Part shown: positions 11,564 through 21,140 of the stretch, piece after piece | How positions within the stretch are numbered: position 1 is the first letter of the stretch | Layout of the letters: each line of letters opens with the position of its first letter | From: Mycolicibacterium palauense | Lineage (GTDB): Bacteria; Actinomycetota; Actinomycetes; Mycobacteriales; Mycobacteriaceae | DNA length: 64,000 nt | Assembly: GCF_002592005.1 (NCBI RefSeq) | Contig: NZ_NVQF01000001.1 | Location: forward strand, 1-64,000 | Direction of reading: 5' to 3' | Notes under the pieces: model-generated | What the model was told of the DNA's origin: nothing | The model's input: the letters and a program-made list of their open reading frames with translations, nothing else | Databases searched by the model: none | Translations under genes and position numbers: made by a program

Positions 11564-12250
11564 TCACGGCGGGCCGGCCTTGTATCCCACTCCTCGAACG
11601 GTCAGCACCACCTGCGGATTCTCCGGATCCTTCTCGACCTTGGCTCGCAGGCGCTGGACATGCACGTTCACCAAACGGGTGTCGGCGGGGTGACGGTAAC
11701 CCCACACCTGTTCGAGCAGCACATCACGAGTAAACACCTGGCGCGGTTTGCGTGCCAGCGCCACCAGCAGGTCGAACTCCAGCGGCGTCAGCGAGATCTG
11801 CTCCCCGTTGCGGGTCACCTTGTGGGCCGGCACGTCGATGTCGATGTCGGCGATCGACAGCATCTCGGCGGGCTCGTCCTCGTTGCGACGGAGCCGGGCC
11901 CGCACCCGCGCCACCAGTTCCTTGGGCTTGAACGGCTTCATCACGTAGTCGTCGGCGCCGGACTCCAGACCCAGCACGACGTCGACGGTGTCGGTCTTGG
12001 CCGTCAGCATCACGATCGGCACCCCGGAATCGGCGCGCAGCACCCGGCACACGTCGATGCCGTTCATGCCGGGCAGCATCAGGTCCAGCAGCACCAGGTC
12101 GGGCCGCAACTCCCGCACGGCGGTCAGCGCCTGACTGCCGTCGCCGATGACGGCGGTGTCGAAGCCCTCCCCGCGCAGGACGATGGTCAGCATCTCGGCC
12201 AACGACGGGTCGTCGTCGACGACAAGGATCCTCTGCCTCATGGTGTCCAT
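11564..12250 (-). CDS. mtrA: Response regulator MtrA
   Basis: MtrA is an OmpR/PhoB-type regulator, essential in M. tuberculosis, that acts on oriC, dnaA, ripA and fbpB there. The receiver domain has the acidic pocket VVDDD at 10-14, phospho-acceptor D56 (LVLLDLMLPG) and K106-type lysine in DDYVMKPFKP. The winged helix occupies the C-terminal 100 residues with LVNVHVQRLRAKVE as recognition helix region. The 228 residues equal the M. tuberculosis length and most positions match. I chose ATG 12250 (MDTMRQRIL) by that match; the frame extends further upstream over tmk without meaning. Confidence 0.98.
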   Translation of the reverse strand: MDTMRQRILVVDDDPSLAEMLTIVLRGEGFDTAVIGDGSQALTAVRELRPDLVLLDLMLPGMNGIDVCRVLRADSGVPIVMLTAKTDTVDVVLGLESGADDYVMKPFKPKELVARVRARLRRNEDEPAEMLSIADIDIDVPAHKVTRNGEQISLTPLEFDLLVALARKPRQVFTRDVLLEQVWGYRHPADTRLVNVHVQRLRAKVEKDPENPQVVLTVRGVGYKAGPP

Positions 12251-12341
12251 GGTGTCACCAGATTGTGATAAATCCCGGATGCCACACGCGTGTCTCGTCC
12301 CCGAACAGGGGCGGAGCATCCCCGACCGCGGTGTTCGCGGG

Positions 12342-12977
12342 TCAGCCGCGCAGGGCCGCGACCACCTCGGCGGCCTGCGCGTGCGGGCCCACCCGCAGCC
12401 AGCGGCCGCCCCAGCCGGCCTCGGCCAGCCCCCGGTAGACGGCACCGGTGCGCTGCTGCAGGGCGTCGTCGCGTTCGTAGACGTCGCGGTCACGGCCGAC
12501 CTCGTGCCGGGCCCGGTGCGTGGCGCGCTCCGCGGCCAACTCCACCGGAACATCCAGCAGCAGTTGCCAGTCCGGGAACGGCAGCCGCAGCCGCTGATAC
12601 TCCAGCCGGTAGACCCACCGCACCGCCTCCCCGTCGGCGTCCTGGCGCAGCCGGGCCGCGCTGTAGGCGGCGTTGGAGGCCACGTAGCGGTCCAGGATCA
12701 CCACGTCGTGGCGCAGCCGCAGTTCGGCGAGCTGCTCGGCGGCCCCGGCGCGATCCAGCGCGAACAGCACCGCCATGCCGTAGACCGATTCGGCCAGGTC
12801 TCCGTGATCGCCGTGCAGCGCCTCGGCGGCGACGTCGGCGGGCACCGACTGTCCATAGCGCGGGAAGGCCAGGGTGGCCACCGACCTGCCCTCGGCCTCG
12901 AACACTCCCCGCAGCCCCTGGGTCAGGGTGCGCTTGCCGGCGCCGTCGAGGCCTTCGATGACGATGAACACCCGCAC
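12342..12977 (-). CDS. tmk: Thymidylate kinase
   Basis: The enzyme phosphorylates dTMP to dTDP with ATP. The P-loop reads EGLDGAGKRT near residues 8-17. The DRY/DR(Y/H) motif is LDRYVASNAAYSAARL, and the LID region falls in RHEVGRDRDVYERD. Like the M. tuberculosis enzyme it lacks the usual basic P-loop residue pattern of type I enzymes. It starts with GTG at 12977 (VRVFIVIEGLDGAGK) and has 211 residues (M. tuberculosis 214). It lies 91 bp upstream of mtrA in the same direction and 22 bp after the upstream lipase gene. Confidence 0.95.
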   Translation of the reverse strand: MRVFIVIEGLDGAGKRTLTQGLRGVFEAEGRSVATLAFPRYGQSVPADVAAEALHGDHGDLAESVYGMAVLFALDRAGAAEQLAELRLRHDVVILDRYVASNAAYSAARLRQDADGEAVRWVYRLEYQRLRLPFPDWQLLLDVPVELAAERATHRARHEVGRDRDVYERDDALQQRTGAVYRGLAEAGWGGRWLRVGPHAQAAEVVAALRG

Positions 12978-12999
12978 GAGCCTAGTGGCGTACCCGAGA

Positions 13000-14325
13000 T
13001 CAGAACCGCCCGCAGTTCGGCGCGGTGGGCACCCCGTTGAACCGGTCGGCGATCCACTGCATCGCCGGCTCCCCGTCGACGAGCATCGGCAGGGCGTGGT
13101 TGATGACCGCCTTGTTCAGGAACGGCGGTTGCTCGTTGGTGCGGAATTCGACGTCGGCGCCCTGGGCGCACCAGTCCCGGCCCAGCTGGTTGGCCGCGGT
13201 GTAGGGCACCAGCGGGTCGTAGCGGTTGCTGTTGATCAGGACCGGGGCGTTGGGTTTGAGCCGGCCGATGCGCTGTTCGTCGAACAGGCTGGAGAACGGT
13301 TCTTCGCGCACGAGTTCGCCGATCGGGGCGTTGAAGTAGGGCTGCAGGTGGCGGAACATGAACTTGGCGACGGTCTCGGCGATGCACTGGTCCTTGACCT
13401 TGAACAGCAGATCCTCGCCGCGCGGGGTCAGGGTGGCGCGGATCGCGTCGGCGTGTTCGGGGTAGGCGGCGATCACCGAGTTCAGCGCGTAGCCGACGAC
13501 CCCGACCAGCATCGACCCGTCGGCGAACGGGAACAGTTCCTTCAGATCGGCCGGCGGCGCCCCGGCGTAGGTGCCGACGACGTCGAGGTCGGGTGCGTAG
13601 CTGGAGGCCAGCTCGGCCGCCGAGGCGGCGGCTCCACCACCCTGGGAATAGCCCCAGAAGACCAGTGGGCCATCGGGTTTCAGCGACGTGCCGGGAAGCT
13701 TCTTGGCGGCACGGGCGGCGTCGAGTATGGCGAAGCCCTCGGCCAGCCGGCTGACGTAGGTGTGCACCGGTCCGATGGTGCCCAGCCCCTCGTAGTCGGT
13801 CATCACGATGGCGAACCCGCGGGCCACCATGGTGGCCACGAACATCTCCTCGTAGTTGAACGTGAAGTCCAGGTAGGGCGACCAGTGGATGCCCTGGTTG
13901 AACTGGCGCGACGGCGCGCACTGGTCGCCTTGCCCCTGGGTGCCGGGGCCGTAGACGATCAGCGGACGCGGCCCGCGGCCCGGCCAGTCGTTGAACGGTT
14001 CGAAATAGGTGCCGGTGACGACGTTGGGGTTACCCCGGGCGTCGGTGCTGCGGTACATGATCCGGGTGCCGGTGGCCATGATGGCACCCAGCTGCCCGGA
14101 GGGTTCGAGCACCAGCCGCGACGGTTCGGTGCGCACCAGGTCGCCGGGCAGGCCGGGCGGCAACGGATCCGGTGGTGTGTAGAACGCGGTGTATTCGTCT
14201 TCGTTGTAGTACGGGTACCAGTCGTCGGCCTGCGCGCCGGGTGCGAAAGCAGTGAAAGTGGTTGCCGCGCAGACAGTCACGAACCCGAACAGCGCAACGT
14301 GCAGGACCACCCCGACCCGGAACAT
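13000..14325 (-). CDS. Secreted alpha/beta-hydrolase, LIP-type lipase family
   Basis: The 441-residue protein has a Sec-type signal peptide (hydrophobic stretch about 5-25, then AFAPGAQADD). The mature part fits the secretory lipase family (PF03583). The nucleophile elbow is WGYSQGGGAA, and the acid and histidine are plausibly within SNRYDPLVPY and KAVINHALP near the C-terminus, as in family members. Two cysteines (DQCAPS and the terminal NCGRF) could form a disulphide. A role in hydrolysing exogenous acylglycerols or esters is inferred; the substrate is not visible. It is not part of the M. tuberculosis tmk-sahH interval as I remember it, so it may be an insertion. Confidence 0.85.
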   Translation of the reverse strand: MFRVGVVLHVALFGFVTVCAATTFTAFAPGAQADDWYPYYNEDEYTAFYTPPDPLPPGLPGDLVRTEPSRLVLEPSGQLGAIMATGTRIMYRSTDARGNPNVVTGTYFEPFNDWPGRGPRPLIVYGPGTQGQGDQCAPSRQFNQGIHWSPYLDFTFNYEEMFVATMVARGFAIVMTDYEGLGTIGPVHTYVSRLAEGFAILDAARAAKKLPGTSLKPDGPLVFWGYSQGGGAAASAAELASSYAPDLDVVGTYAGAPPADLKELFPFADGSMLVGVVGYALNSVIAAYPEHADAIRATLTPRGEDLLFKVKDQCIAETVAKFMFRHLQPYFNAPIGELVREEPFSSLFDEQRIGRLKPNAPVLINSNRYDPLVPYTAANQLGRDWCAQGADVEFRTNEQPPFLNKAVINHALPMLVDGEPAMQWIADRFNGVPTAPNCGRF

Positions 14326-14464
14326 TACCGCAGAGTAACAAAGGGCCGGATCGCGGGACGCGCGGTCCTTCGGATTCCGTAGGTGTCAGCCGCGGACAAA
14401 AACGTAACGCCGGGACGGACCGCGCTGTGGCGGTCGCCCCGGCGTCACGAACGGGCCGCGAGAC

Positions 14465-15919
<1,455 letters not shown>

Positions 15920-16047
15920 GAAGAGCCCCTTTGTCGTTCGGAATCGTCGTCAGACGCGGCCGCCCACACCGGTCGAACCTGTGCGGCAGCCGCGCAACAC
16001 TCAAAGCCTGCGGGCTCGCGGGACAGGCGCTAGAGGCGCTCTGCCGG

Positions 16048-16734
16048 CTAAGGAGTATCGATTACACCGTAGCGTTCGGCGAACGGCGTCATCAATCGGG
16101 CTAGGTCCGCGGCCACGTCGTGGTCGGCCTCCGGCGGCATCGACACGTAGCTCATCGCCAACCGCACGATCGCGCGGGCCAGCACGCCGGCGTCCTCCGG
16201 ACTGGCCTGCACCCAGCTGTGGATGAACGAATCGGTCAGCTTGGCCGAGGCCCGGGTGATGATCGGCGCACTGTCGGTGGTGATGATCTGCAGCAGGTCG
16301 GGTTTGGCCGCGCCGGTGAGCAGCGAGATCACCAGCGGGTCCGCCGCCGACTGGGTGAAGAAGGACCGGAAGCCGTGCAGGAACGCCGCATGGATGTCGC
16401 CGACGTTATCGTCGATCGCCGCGCCCACGGCGCCGGCCAGCCGGTCGGCCAGCCGCACCGCGTAGCCCTGCGCCAGGCCGTGGCGCGAGCCGAACTCGTT
16501 GTAGATGGTCTGCCGGCTCACGCCCGCCGCCTTGGCGACGTCGGCCAGGGTGATCGCCGACCAGTCCCGGCCCAGCAGCAGATCGTGCATCGCATCGAGC
16601 ACCGAATCGCGCAGCAGCACCCGGGAGGCTTCCGCATAGGAGACCCGGACGGGCGCCCCGGCCGGGCGGCCGGGGCCACGTCCGGGCCCCCGTGCGGACC
16701 CGCGCGTAGTGCTCACAACGGGGACAGTAGTCAT
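16048..16734 (-). CDS. TetR-family regulator of the alkane hydroxylase operon (Rv3249c/AlkX-like)
   Basis: The 228-residue protein has a TetR helix-turn-helix at about 50-85: [31 protein letters not shown]. The remainder is a helical ligand-binding domain. Its ATG (16734) overlaps the rubB stop by 4 bp, making it the last gene of alkB-rubA-rubB-tetR. By position it matches Rv3249c, a repressor of alkB, so it probably represses its own operon and is relieved by fatty acids or alkane products. A GTG 15 bp downstream (VSTTRG) is an alternative start. Confidence 0.9.
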   Translation of the reverse strand: MTTVPVVSTTRGSARGPGRGPGRPAGAPVRVSYAEASRVLLRDSVLDAMHDLLLGRDWSAITLADVAKAAGVSRQTIYNEFGSRHGLAQGYAVRLADRLAGAVGAAIDDNVGDIHAAFLHGFRSFFTQSAADPLVISLLTGAAKPDLLQIITTDSAPIITRASAKLTDSFIHSWVQASPEDAGVLARAIVRLAMSYVSMPPEADHDVAADLARLMTPFAERYGVIDTP

Positions 16735-16919
16735 GATCGGACTATTTCGACCATCTCGAAGTCGGACTTGGCCGCGCCGCAGTCCGGGCAGCTCCAGTCC
16801 TCGGGGATGTCGTCCCAGCGGGTTCCGGCGGCGATACCGTCCTCCGGCCAGCCCTTGGACTCGTCGTACTCGAAGCCGCACTGGATGCAGCGGAACAGCT
16901 TGTAGTCGGTCTCTGACAT
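16731..16919 (-). CDS. rubB: Rubredoxin RubB
   Basis: This 62-residue rubredoxin is an electron carrier to AlkB. It has the two iron-ligand pairs CIQCG (residues 11-15) and CPDCG (44-48), with the typical [20 protein letters not shown] between them. The second loop CPDCG together with the length fits the AlkG2-type that transfers electrons to the alkane hydroxylase. It lies 12 bp after rubA and overlaps the tetR start by 4 bp. Confidence 0.96.
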   Translation of the reverse strand: MSETDYKLFRCIQCGFEYDESKGWPEDGIAAGTRWDDIPEDWSCPDCGAAKSDFEMVEIVRS

Positions 16920-16931
16920 GGTGATGTGCTC

Positions 16932-17093
16932 CTAGACAGGTTCGAAATCGATCTTCTCGCGCACCCCGCAGTCGGGGCAGCACCATTCGTCGGGGATCTG
17001 TCCCCACGGGGTTCCGGCCGGAAAGCCTTCCCGGGCAGCCCCTTTGGCCTCGTCGTAGACGTAGTCGCAGACCGGGCAGCGGTAGGCACTCAT
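16932..17093 (-). CDS. rubA: Rubredoxin RubA
   Basis: A 53-residue rubredoxin, shorter than most gene-finding cutoffs. It reads MSAYRCPVCDYVYDEAKG at the N-terminus, then iron ligands C6, C9, C39 and C42 (CPVCD, CPDCG). The first loop lacks the usual glycine after the second cysteine (CPVCD instead of CxxCG), a pattern known for AlkG1-type rubredoxins that often cannot replace AlkG2 in electron transfer. Its ATG overlaps the alkB stop by 4 bp (17090-17093), so it is co-translated with alkB. Confidence 0.95.
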   Translation of the reverse strand: MSAYRCPVCDYVYDEAKGAAREGFPAGTPWGQIPDEWCCPDCGVREKIDFEPV

Positions 17094-18346
17094 GCCGCCG
17101 ACTCCTCGATGACCCCGTGGCGGGCCAGGATCTTCGCGCGCCGGCGCGGGGCGATGTTGACCCGGGTGATGTCGCCGTCGTAGTGCTCAAGCACGCGGTG
17201 GTCCATCATCCGCCGCCACAGCGGCGGGAAGTAGGTCAGCGAAATCAGCGTCGCGTACCCGCTGGGCAGGTTGGGCGCGCCGTCCATGCTGCGCAGCGTC
17301 TGGTAGCGGCGCGTCGGGTTGGCGTGGTGGTCGCTGTGCCGCTGCAGGTGGTAGAGGAACAGGTTGGTCACGATGTGGTCGGAGTTCCAGCTGTGCTGGG
17401 GCGTGCAGCGCTCGTAGCGCCCGCTGGCGGTCTTCTGCCGCATCAGGCCGTAGTGCTCCAGATAGTTCACGCTCTCCAGCAGGCTGAACCCGAACACCGC
17501 CGAGATCAGCATGAAGGGGATCACGCCGAGCCCGAACACCGCGGTCAGCACACCCCACAGCAGCACCGACATCGCCCAGGCGTTGAGCACGTCGTTGGAC
17601 GGGTGCCACGGGCTCTTGCCGGCCCGGCGCAGTCGGGCGGCCTCCAGCTGCCACGACGACTTCAGCCCGCCCCACACGCTGCGCGGAAGAAACGCCCAGA
17701 AGCTCTCACCGAAGCGGGCCGAGGCCGGATCCTCCGGGGTGGCCACCCGCACGTGGTGGCCGCGGTTGTGCTCGATGTAGAAGTGCCCGTACCAGGTCTG
17801 GGCCAGGGTGATCTTGGACAGCCAGCGCTCCAGCGAGTCCTTCTTGTGGCCGAGCTCGTGGGCGGTGTTGATCCCGACACCGCCGAGCATCCCCACCGAC
17901 AGCGCCAATCCGATCTTGGCGAACCAGTTCAGCCCACCGTCGAAGCCCAGCCAGCTCAGGTCGGAGGCGGTGAACAGGTAGGCGCCGAGCACCACGCTGG
18001 CGTACTGGCACGGCAGGTAGGCGTACGTGCAGTAGCGGTAGTACCTGTCGTTCTCCAGCCGCTCCATCATCTCGTCCGGGGGGTTCTGCCCGTCCGGGCC
18101 GAACCTGAGGTCCAGCGACGGCAGGATCACATAGAGCAGCATCGGGCCGATCCAGAACGGGAACAGCGCCGCGGTGTGCCAGCCGAGGTCGTTGAACAAC
18201 CAGACCACCGGCATCATCACCAGCAATGCCGTCGGGGCGATGAGCCCCATCAGCCACAGATACCTCTTCTTGTCCCGCCACTGCTCGACACTCTGCGCGT
18301 CGGACTCAAGTGCTGTCACGTTTCCCTCCAGTGTGATGCCGGTCAT
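17090..18346 (-). CDS. alkB: Alkane 1-monooxygenase AlkB
   Basis: This membrane di-iron enzyme hydroxylates the terminal carbon of medium-chain n-alkanes using O2 and rubredoxin. Histidine clusters are intact: HELGHK, EHNRGHH, LQRHSDHHA, plus the family signature NYLEHYGL. About six hydrophobic segments are visible. The ORF gives 418 residues from ATG 18346. A GTG at 18319 (VTALESDAQ) has a better GGAGGG at 5 nt spacing and is a real alternative, giving 409 residues. It heads alkB-rubA-rubB-tetR. A promoter-like TTTACA-N17-TAGACT lies 36-64 bp upstream. Confidence 0.96.
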   Translation of the reverse strand: MTGITLEGNVTALESDAQSVEQWRDKKRYLWLMGLIAPTALLVMMPVVWLFNDLGWHTAALFPFWIGPMLLYVILPSLDLRFGPDGQNPPDEMMERLENDRYYRYCTYAYLPCQYASVVLGAYLFTASDLSWLGFDGGLNWFAKIGLALSVGMLGGVGINTAHELGHKKDSLERWLSKITLAQTWYGHFYIEHNRGHHVRVATPEDPASARFGESFWAFLPRSVWGGLKSSWQLEAARLRRAGKSPWHPSNDVLNAWAMSVLLWGVLTAVFGLGVIPFMLISAVFGFSLLESVNYLEHYGLMRQKTASGRYERCTPQHSWNSDHIVTNLFLYHLQRHSDHHANPTRRYQTLRSMDGAPNLPSGYATLISLTYFPPLWRRMMDHRVLEHYDGDITRVNIAPRRRAKILARHGVIEESAA

Positions 18347-18381
18347 GCCGTGCGGTTTACCTTATGCACTGATTTGTCCGA

Positions 18382-18410
18382 AGTCTAGACATTTGATGAT
18401 TGTTTGTAAA
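18382..18410 (-). promoter_or_regulatory. Putative alkB promoter
   Basis: On the minus strand TTTACA (18410-18405) and TAGACT (18387-18382) are 17 nt apart, in a strikingly AT-rich patch compared with the rest of the window. Transcription would start near 18375. The perfect palindrome GTCTAGAC overlaps the -10 and an ACA-N13-TGT pair lies in the spacer, so the AlkX-like repressor could bind here. Confidence 0.55.
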
Positions 18411-18611
18411 GACGATCGCGCGGCCGGCGCCCTTCGCCACGTGAAGACTCGTCTTCCCGACGCCGCGTCAGGTCAGCCGAGAGTTCTCCGGTGGCGGCAC
18501 GCGGAGGTGATCGGAGCCGAGCGCGGCCCGCGGCCGTTCCCGGCCGGGATCCGTGTCGTCCGGCGACACGGCGGTCGGCGTCAACCCCACCGTCGGGCAG
18601 GGCGAGGCGGT
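18411..18611. other. Gap between the alkB promoter and a 15-bp repeat array, no gene seen
   Basis: The whole alkB-manA gap is 18347-18767. Its proximal part carries the alkB promoter. The stretch here is GC-rich and holds no convincing coding region; a plus-strand frame from GTG 18553 continues into the repeat array. Confidence 0.5.
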
Positions 18612-18716
18612 GTCGTCACTGGGCTATGTCGTCACTGGCGGTGTCGTCACTGGCTATGCCGTCAGTGGCGATGGCGTCACTGGCGATGCCGCCACTGGCA
18701 TGTCGTCACTGCAGGT
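18612..18716. repeat. 15-bp tandem repeat, seven units, between alkB and manA
   Basis: Units of GTCGTCACTGGCNAT type follow each other at 18612 (16 nt), 18628, 18643, 18658, 18673, 18688 (14 nt) and 18702. The period of five codons keeps a plus-strand frame open (GTG 18553 to stop 18753, 66 residues), where the core units read VVTGG, VVTGY, AVSGD, GVTGD and AATGM. No good ribosome binding site precedes the GTG. It may be a minisatellite or a degenerate repeat peptide gene. Confidence 0.75.
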
Positions 18717-18767
18717 CCGCGACGGGTCCGGCGCGGTGCCGCAGACGGCGTGAAGCGGTCCGGGAGT

Positions 18768-19994
18768 TCAGATACCCACGGTCGCGCGGAGCAGTTTGGT
18801 GGGCGCCTGGGCCAACACCCGGATGGGGGCGTCGTCGGCGGATACCCAGGCGGCCTGACCGCGCTGCAGGGTGACGGTGTCGGCCTTGCCGCTGACCACC
18901 GCGCCGCCCTGGGCGCAGACCAGGATCTGTGGGCCGTCATGTGAGCACGCCGCGTCGACCTCGTGGCCCAGATCCTCCCCGGAGAGTTCGAGGACCGACA
19001 CCGCGAACTCCGCCGCGGGGGTGCGGTAGGTGACCTCGAACCCGTCGCGCTCCAGCGCCGGGTGCAGTGACTCCTGCGGTGCGGGAGTGAAGTCGAGCAC
19101 CCGGAGCAGTTCGGGGACGTCGACGTGTTTGGGGGTCAGCCCGCCCCGCAGGACGTTGTCGGAATTGGCCATCACCTCGAAACCGACCCCGTGCAGGTAG
19201 CTGTGCAGGTTCCCGGCGGCCAGGTAGATCGCCTCGCCGGGTTCGAGCTCGATCAGGTTGAGCAGCATTGCCGCCAGCACGCCCGCATCCCCCGGGTAAC
19301 GCTCGCCGAGCTCGAGCAGCGCTTTGGCCTCCTCGGCGAATTCCGTTGCCCCGGAACGAATGTAGTTGACGGCCCCTTCCAGCACCGCGGGCACGAGAAC
19401 CTCGAGGTCGGGTTGCGGCGCGGTGATCCAGGTGGTGAACAGCGCACGCAGCCCGTCGGCGTCGGCCTGTCCGTCGAGCAGGTCGACGTAGGGGTCGAGA
19501 TCGGAGACGGCCAGCGCCCGCATCAACTCCACGGTGCGGGCCACCGGCCGGAACCCGGCCAGGGCCGCAAACGGTTCGATCGCCACCAGCAGTTCGGGTT
19601 TGTGGCTGCGGTCGCGGTAGTTACGCACCGGCGAGTTCAGCGGCACGCCCAGGCTGTCTTCGCGCCGGTAGCCCTCGACGGCCTGCGAGGCGCTGGGGTG
19701 GGCCTGCAGCGACAGCGGCTCGTCGGCGGCGAGCACCTTGACCAGAAACGGCAGGGCGTCGCCGAAGCGGGCCCGCACCACCGGGCCCAACTGCCCCTCG
19801 GGGTCGGAGGACACCAGGTCGATCAGCGAGCGCTCCCCCTCCGGGGTCTCGACGAAGGCGGGGTCCCCGTGGTGGGCGCCCAACCACAGCTCGGCTTCCG
19901 GATGCGCCGTGGGTACCGCCCTGCCGGTGAAATCGGCGATCGCGGTCCGCGACCCCCAGGCGTATGTACGTATCGCTCCGCGTAACAGCTCCAC
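18768..19994 (-). CDS. manA: Mannose-6-phosphate isomerase, type I
   Basis: ManA interconverts fructose 6-phosphate and mannose 6-phosphate, the entry to mannose for PIM, lipomannan and GDP-mannose. Zinc-site elements are LQAHPS and HKPELLVA, and AAGNLHSYLHG lies in the cupin core, followed by the signature NVLRGGLTPKHVDV. The 408 residues match the mycobacterial enzyme. It starts with GTG at 19994 (VELLRGAIRTYAWGS). It lies 24 bp downstream of the SIS-like gene in the same direction, so with phosphomannomutase it forms one mannose-supply operon. Confidence 0.95.
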   Translation of the reverse strand: MELLRGAIRTYAWGSRTAIADFTGRAVPTAHPEAELWLGAHHGDPAFVETPEGERSLIDLVSSDPEGQLGPVVRARFGDALPFLVKVLAADEPLSLQAHPSASQAVEGYRREDSLGVPLNSPVRNYRDRSHKPELLVAIEPFAALAGFRPVARTVELMRALAVSDLDPYVDLLDGQADADGLRALFTTWITAPQPDLEVLVPAVLEGAVNYIRSGATEFAEEAKALLELGERYPGDAGVLAAMLLNLIELEPGEAIYLAAGNLHSYLHGVGFEVMANSDNVLRGGLTPKHVDVPELLRVLDFTPAPQESLHPALERDGFEVTYRTPAAEFAVSVLELSGEDLGHEVDAACSHDGPQILVCAQGGAVVSGKADTVTLQRGQAAWVSADDAPIRVLAQAPTKLLRATVGI

Positions 19995-20018
19995 CAGTCG
20001 ACCTGCCGTTTCCCGCCC

Positions 20019-21140
20019 TTATCCCCGCGCCAGGCGCAGGTAGACCGCGGCCATCTCCAGCCGCAGTGCCAACAGCCCCAATTGTTGTTCCGGCCGCCCC
20101 GCGTCGACCGGTGCCGTGTCCGGAACGTCTTCGGCCCCGACCACGTCGATGTCGTTGTGGCCGGCCACCCGTGCCGTCACCACCTGTCGTTCGCTGCCCA
20201 GCGTCAGCGCCAGCACCCGCAGCCGCTGCGGCAGCGGCCCGTCGAGCTCCTCGTCGTGGAAGAGCGCGGCCAGCTCGGCGTCGCGGTCGTCGCCGCCGAC
20301 ACCGAAATCCGTTCCGCCGCCGCGGACCGCCACCAGGGCATCGGCCAGCCCCGCGGGGGTGACCACCTGGTGGGCGATCCGCAGAAAGGCCGTCGCCGCG
20401 TGCTGCGCCAGCGTCAGGGTGGCCGGGTTGTCCCCGGCCAGCACCGTGGCCCGCCCGGAGACCCGTTCGGCCAACGACTTGGCCGCGTTGGTGAACAGCT
20501 CGCGCGCCGCGGAGTTGCGCAGCGCCTCGGCATCGAGCGCGTCGGCCATCGCCGACAGATCGGCGCCGGCCCGCTTGTCCCCGGCCCTGTCACCGGCGTC
20601 ACCGGAGCTGTCCCCGGCGGCCTGCACGGTGGCGATCCCCGCGGCCAGATACCGGCACAGACCGAACTCCTCGGGGACCCACAGCCGCGGTTCCAGCACG
20701 CCGACCCGCCCGGCGGTGGCCTCGCGCAGCGGGCCCTCGTACGGGGCGCAGACCACCACCCGCGCTCCCCGGCGGACCGCGGTGACCGCGGCGTTGACCA
20801 GCACCGGGTCTGCCGGGTCGTCGCCGGCGAGGACGAGCACGTCCAGCGGGCCGATCCACGGGGGCACCTCGGTGCACAGCACCATCGGCTGGCCGGCCGC
20901 GCCGCCCAGCAGCGCGGTCAGCAGCGCGCCCGCCGATTCGGCCGGGCCGCGGCGGGACAGCCAGATCCACGCCCGCGGCCGGGCGCCGCGCACACTGTCC
21001 AGCGCGCCCTCCTCGACGGCGGCCGCCGCCGCACGGACCTGGGCACCGGCCATCGCCACGGCCCGCAACAGGCCGTCGCGGTCGGCGGCGATCAGTCCCT
21101 CGGTGTCGTCGAGGTCGACGACCGCCCGCGTCGCACTCAC
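20019..21140 (-). CDS. SIS-domain-like protein (Rv3256c-like)
   Basis: The 373-residue protein resembles the bifunctional phosphoglucose/phosphomannose isomerase family in its overall plan, from position and sequence style (the Rv3256c place, between manA and manB). The conserved C-terminal part includes AFLRIAHQVVTPAGLADALV and LRLEMAAVYLRLARG. A Gly/Asp-rich insert at about 184-199 (GDSSGDAGDRAGDK) looks like a local low-complexity expansion. Active-site residues cannot be assigned with confidence, so catalysis is uncertain. ATG 21140 overlaps the phosphomannomutase stop by 4 bp. Confidence 0.8.
   Translation of the reverse strand: MSATRAVVDLDDTEGLIAADRDGLLRAVAMAGAQVRAAAAAVEEGALDSVRGARPRAWIWLSRRGPAESAGALLTALLGGAAGQPMVLCTEVPPWIGPLDVLVLAGDDPADPVLVNAAVTAVRRGARVVVCAPYEGPLREATAGRVGVLEPRLWVPEEFGLCRYLAAGIATVQAAGDSSGDAGDRAGDKRAGADLSAMADALDAEALRNSAARELFTNAAKSLAERVSGRATVLAGDNPATLTLAQHAATAFLRIAHQVVTPAGLADALVAVRGGGTDFGVGGDDRDAELAALFHDEELDGPLPQRLRVLALTLGSERQVVTARVAGHNDIDVVGAEDVPDTAPVDAGRPEQQLGLLALRLEMAAVYLRLARG

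Noticed and set aside
13000..14325. Calling the secreted hydrolase a cutinase
   Set aside because: The length of 441 residues and the GYSQGG elbow with LIP-family flanks fit secretory lipases; cutinases are about 220 residues with GYSQGA.
15920..16047. Possible SAH riboswitch upstream of sahH
   Set aside because: The conserved core and pairings of the known SAH element could not be located in the 128-bp leader.
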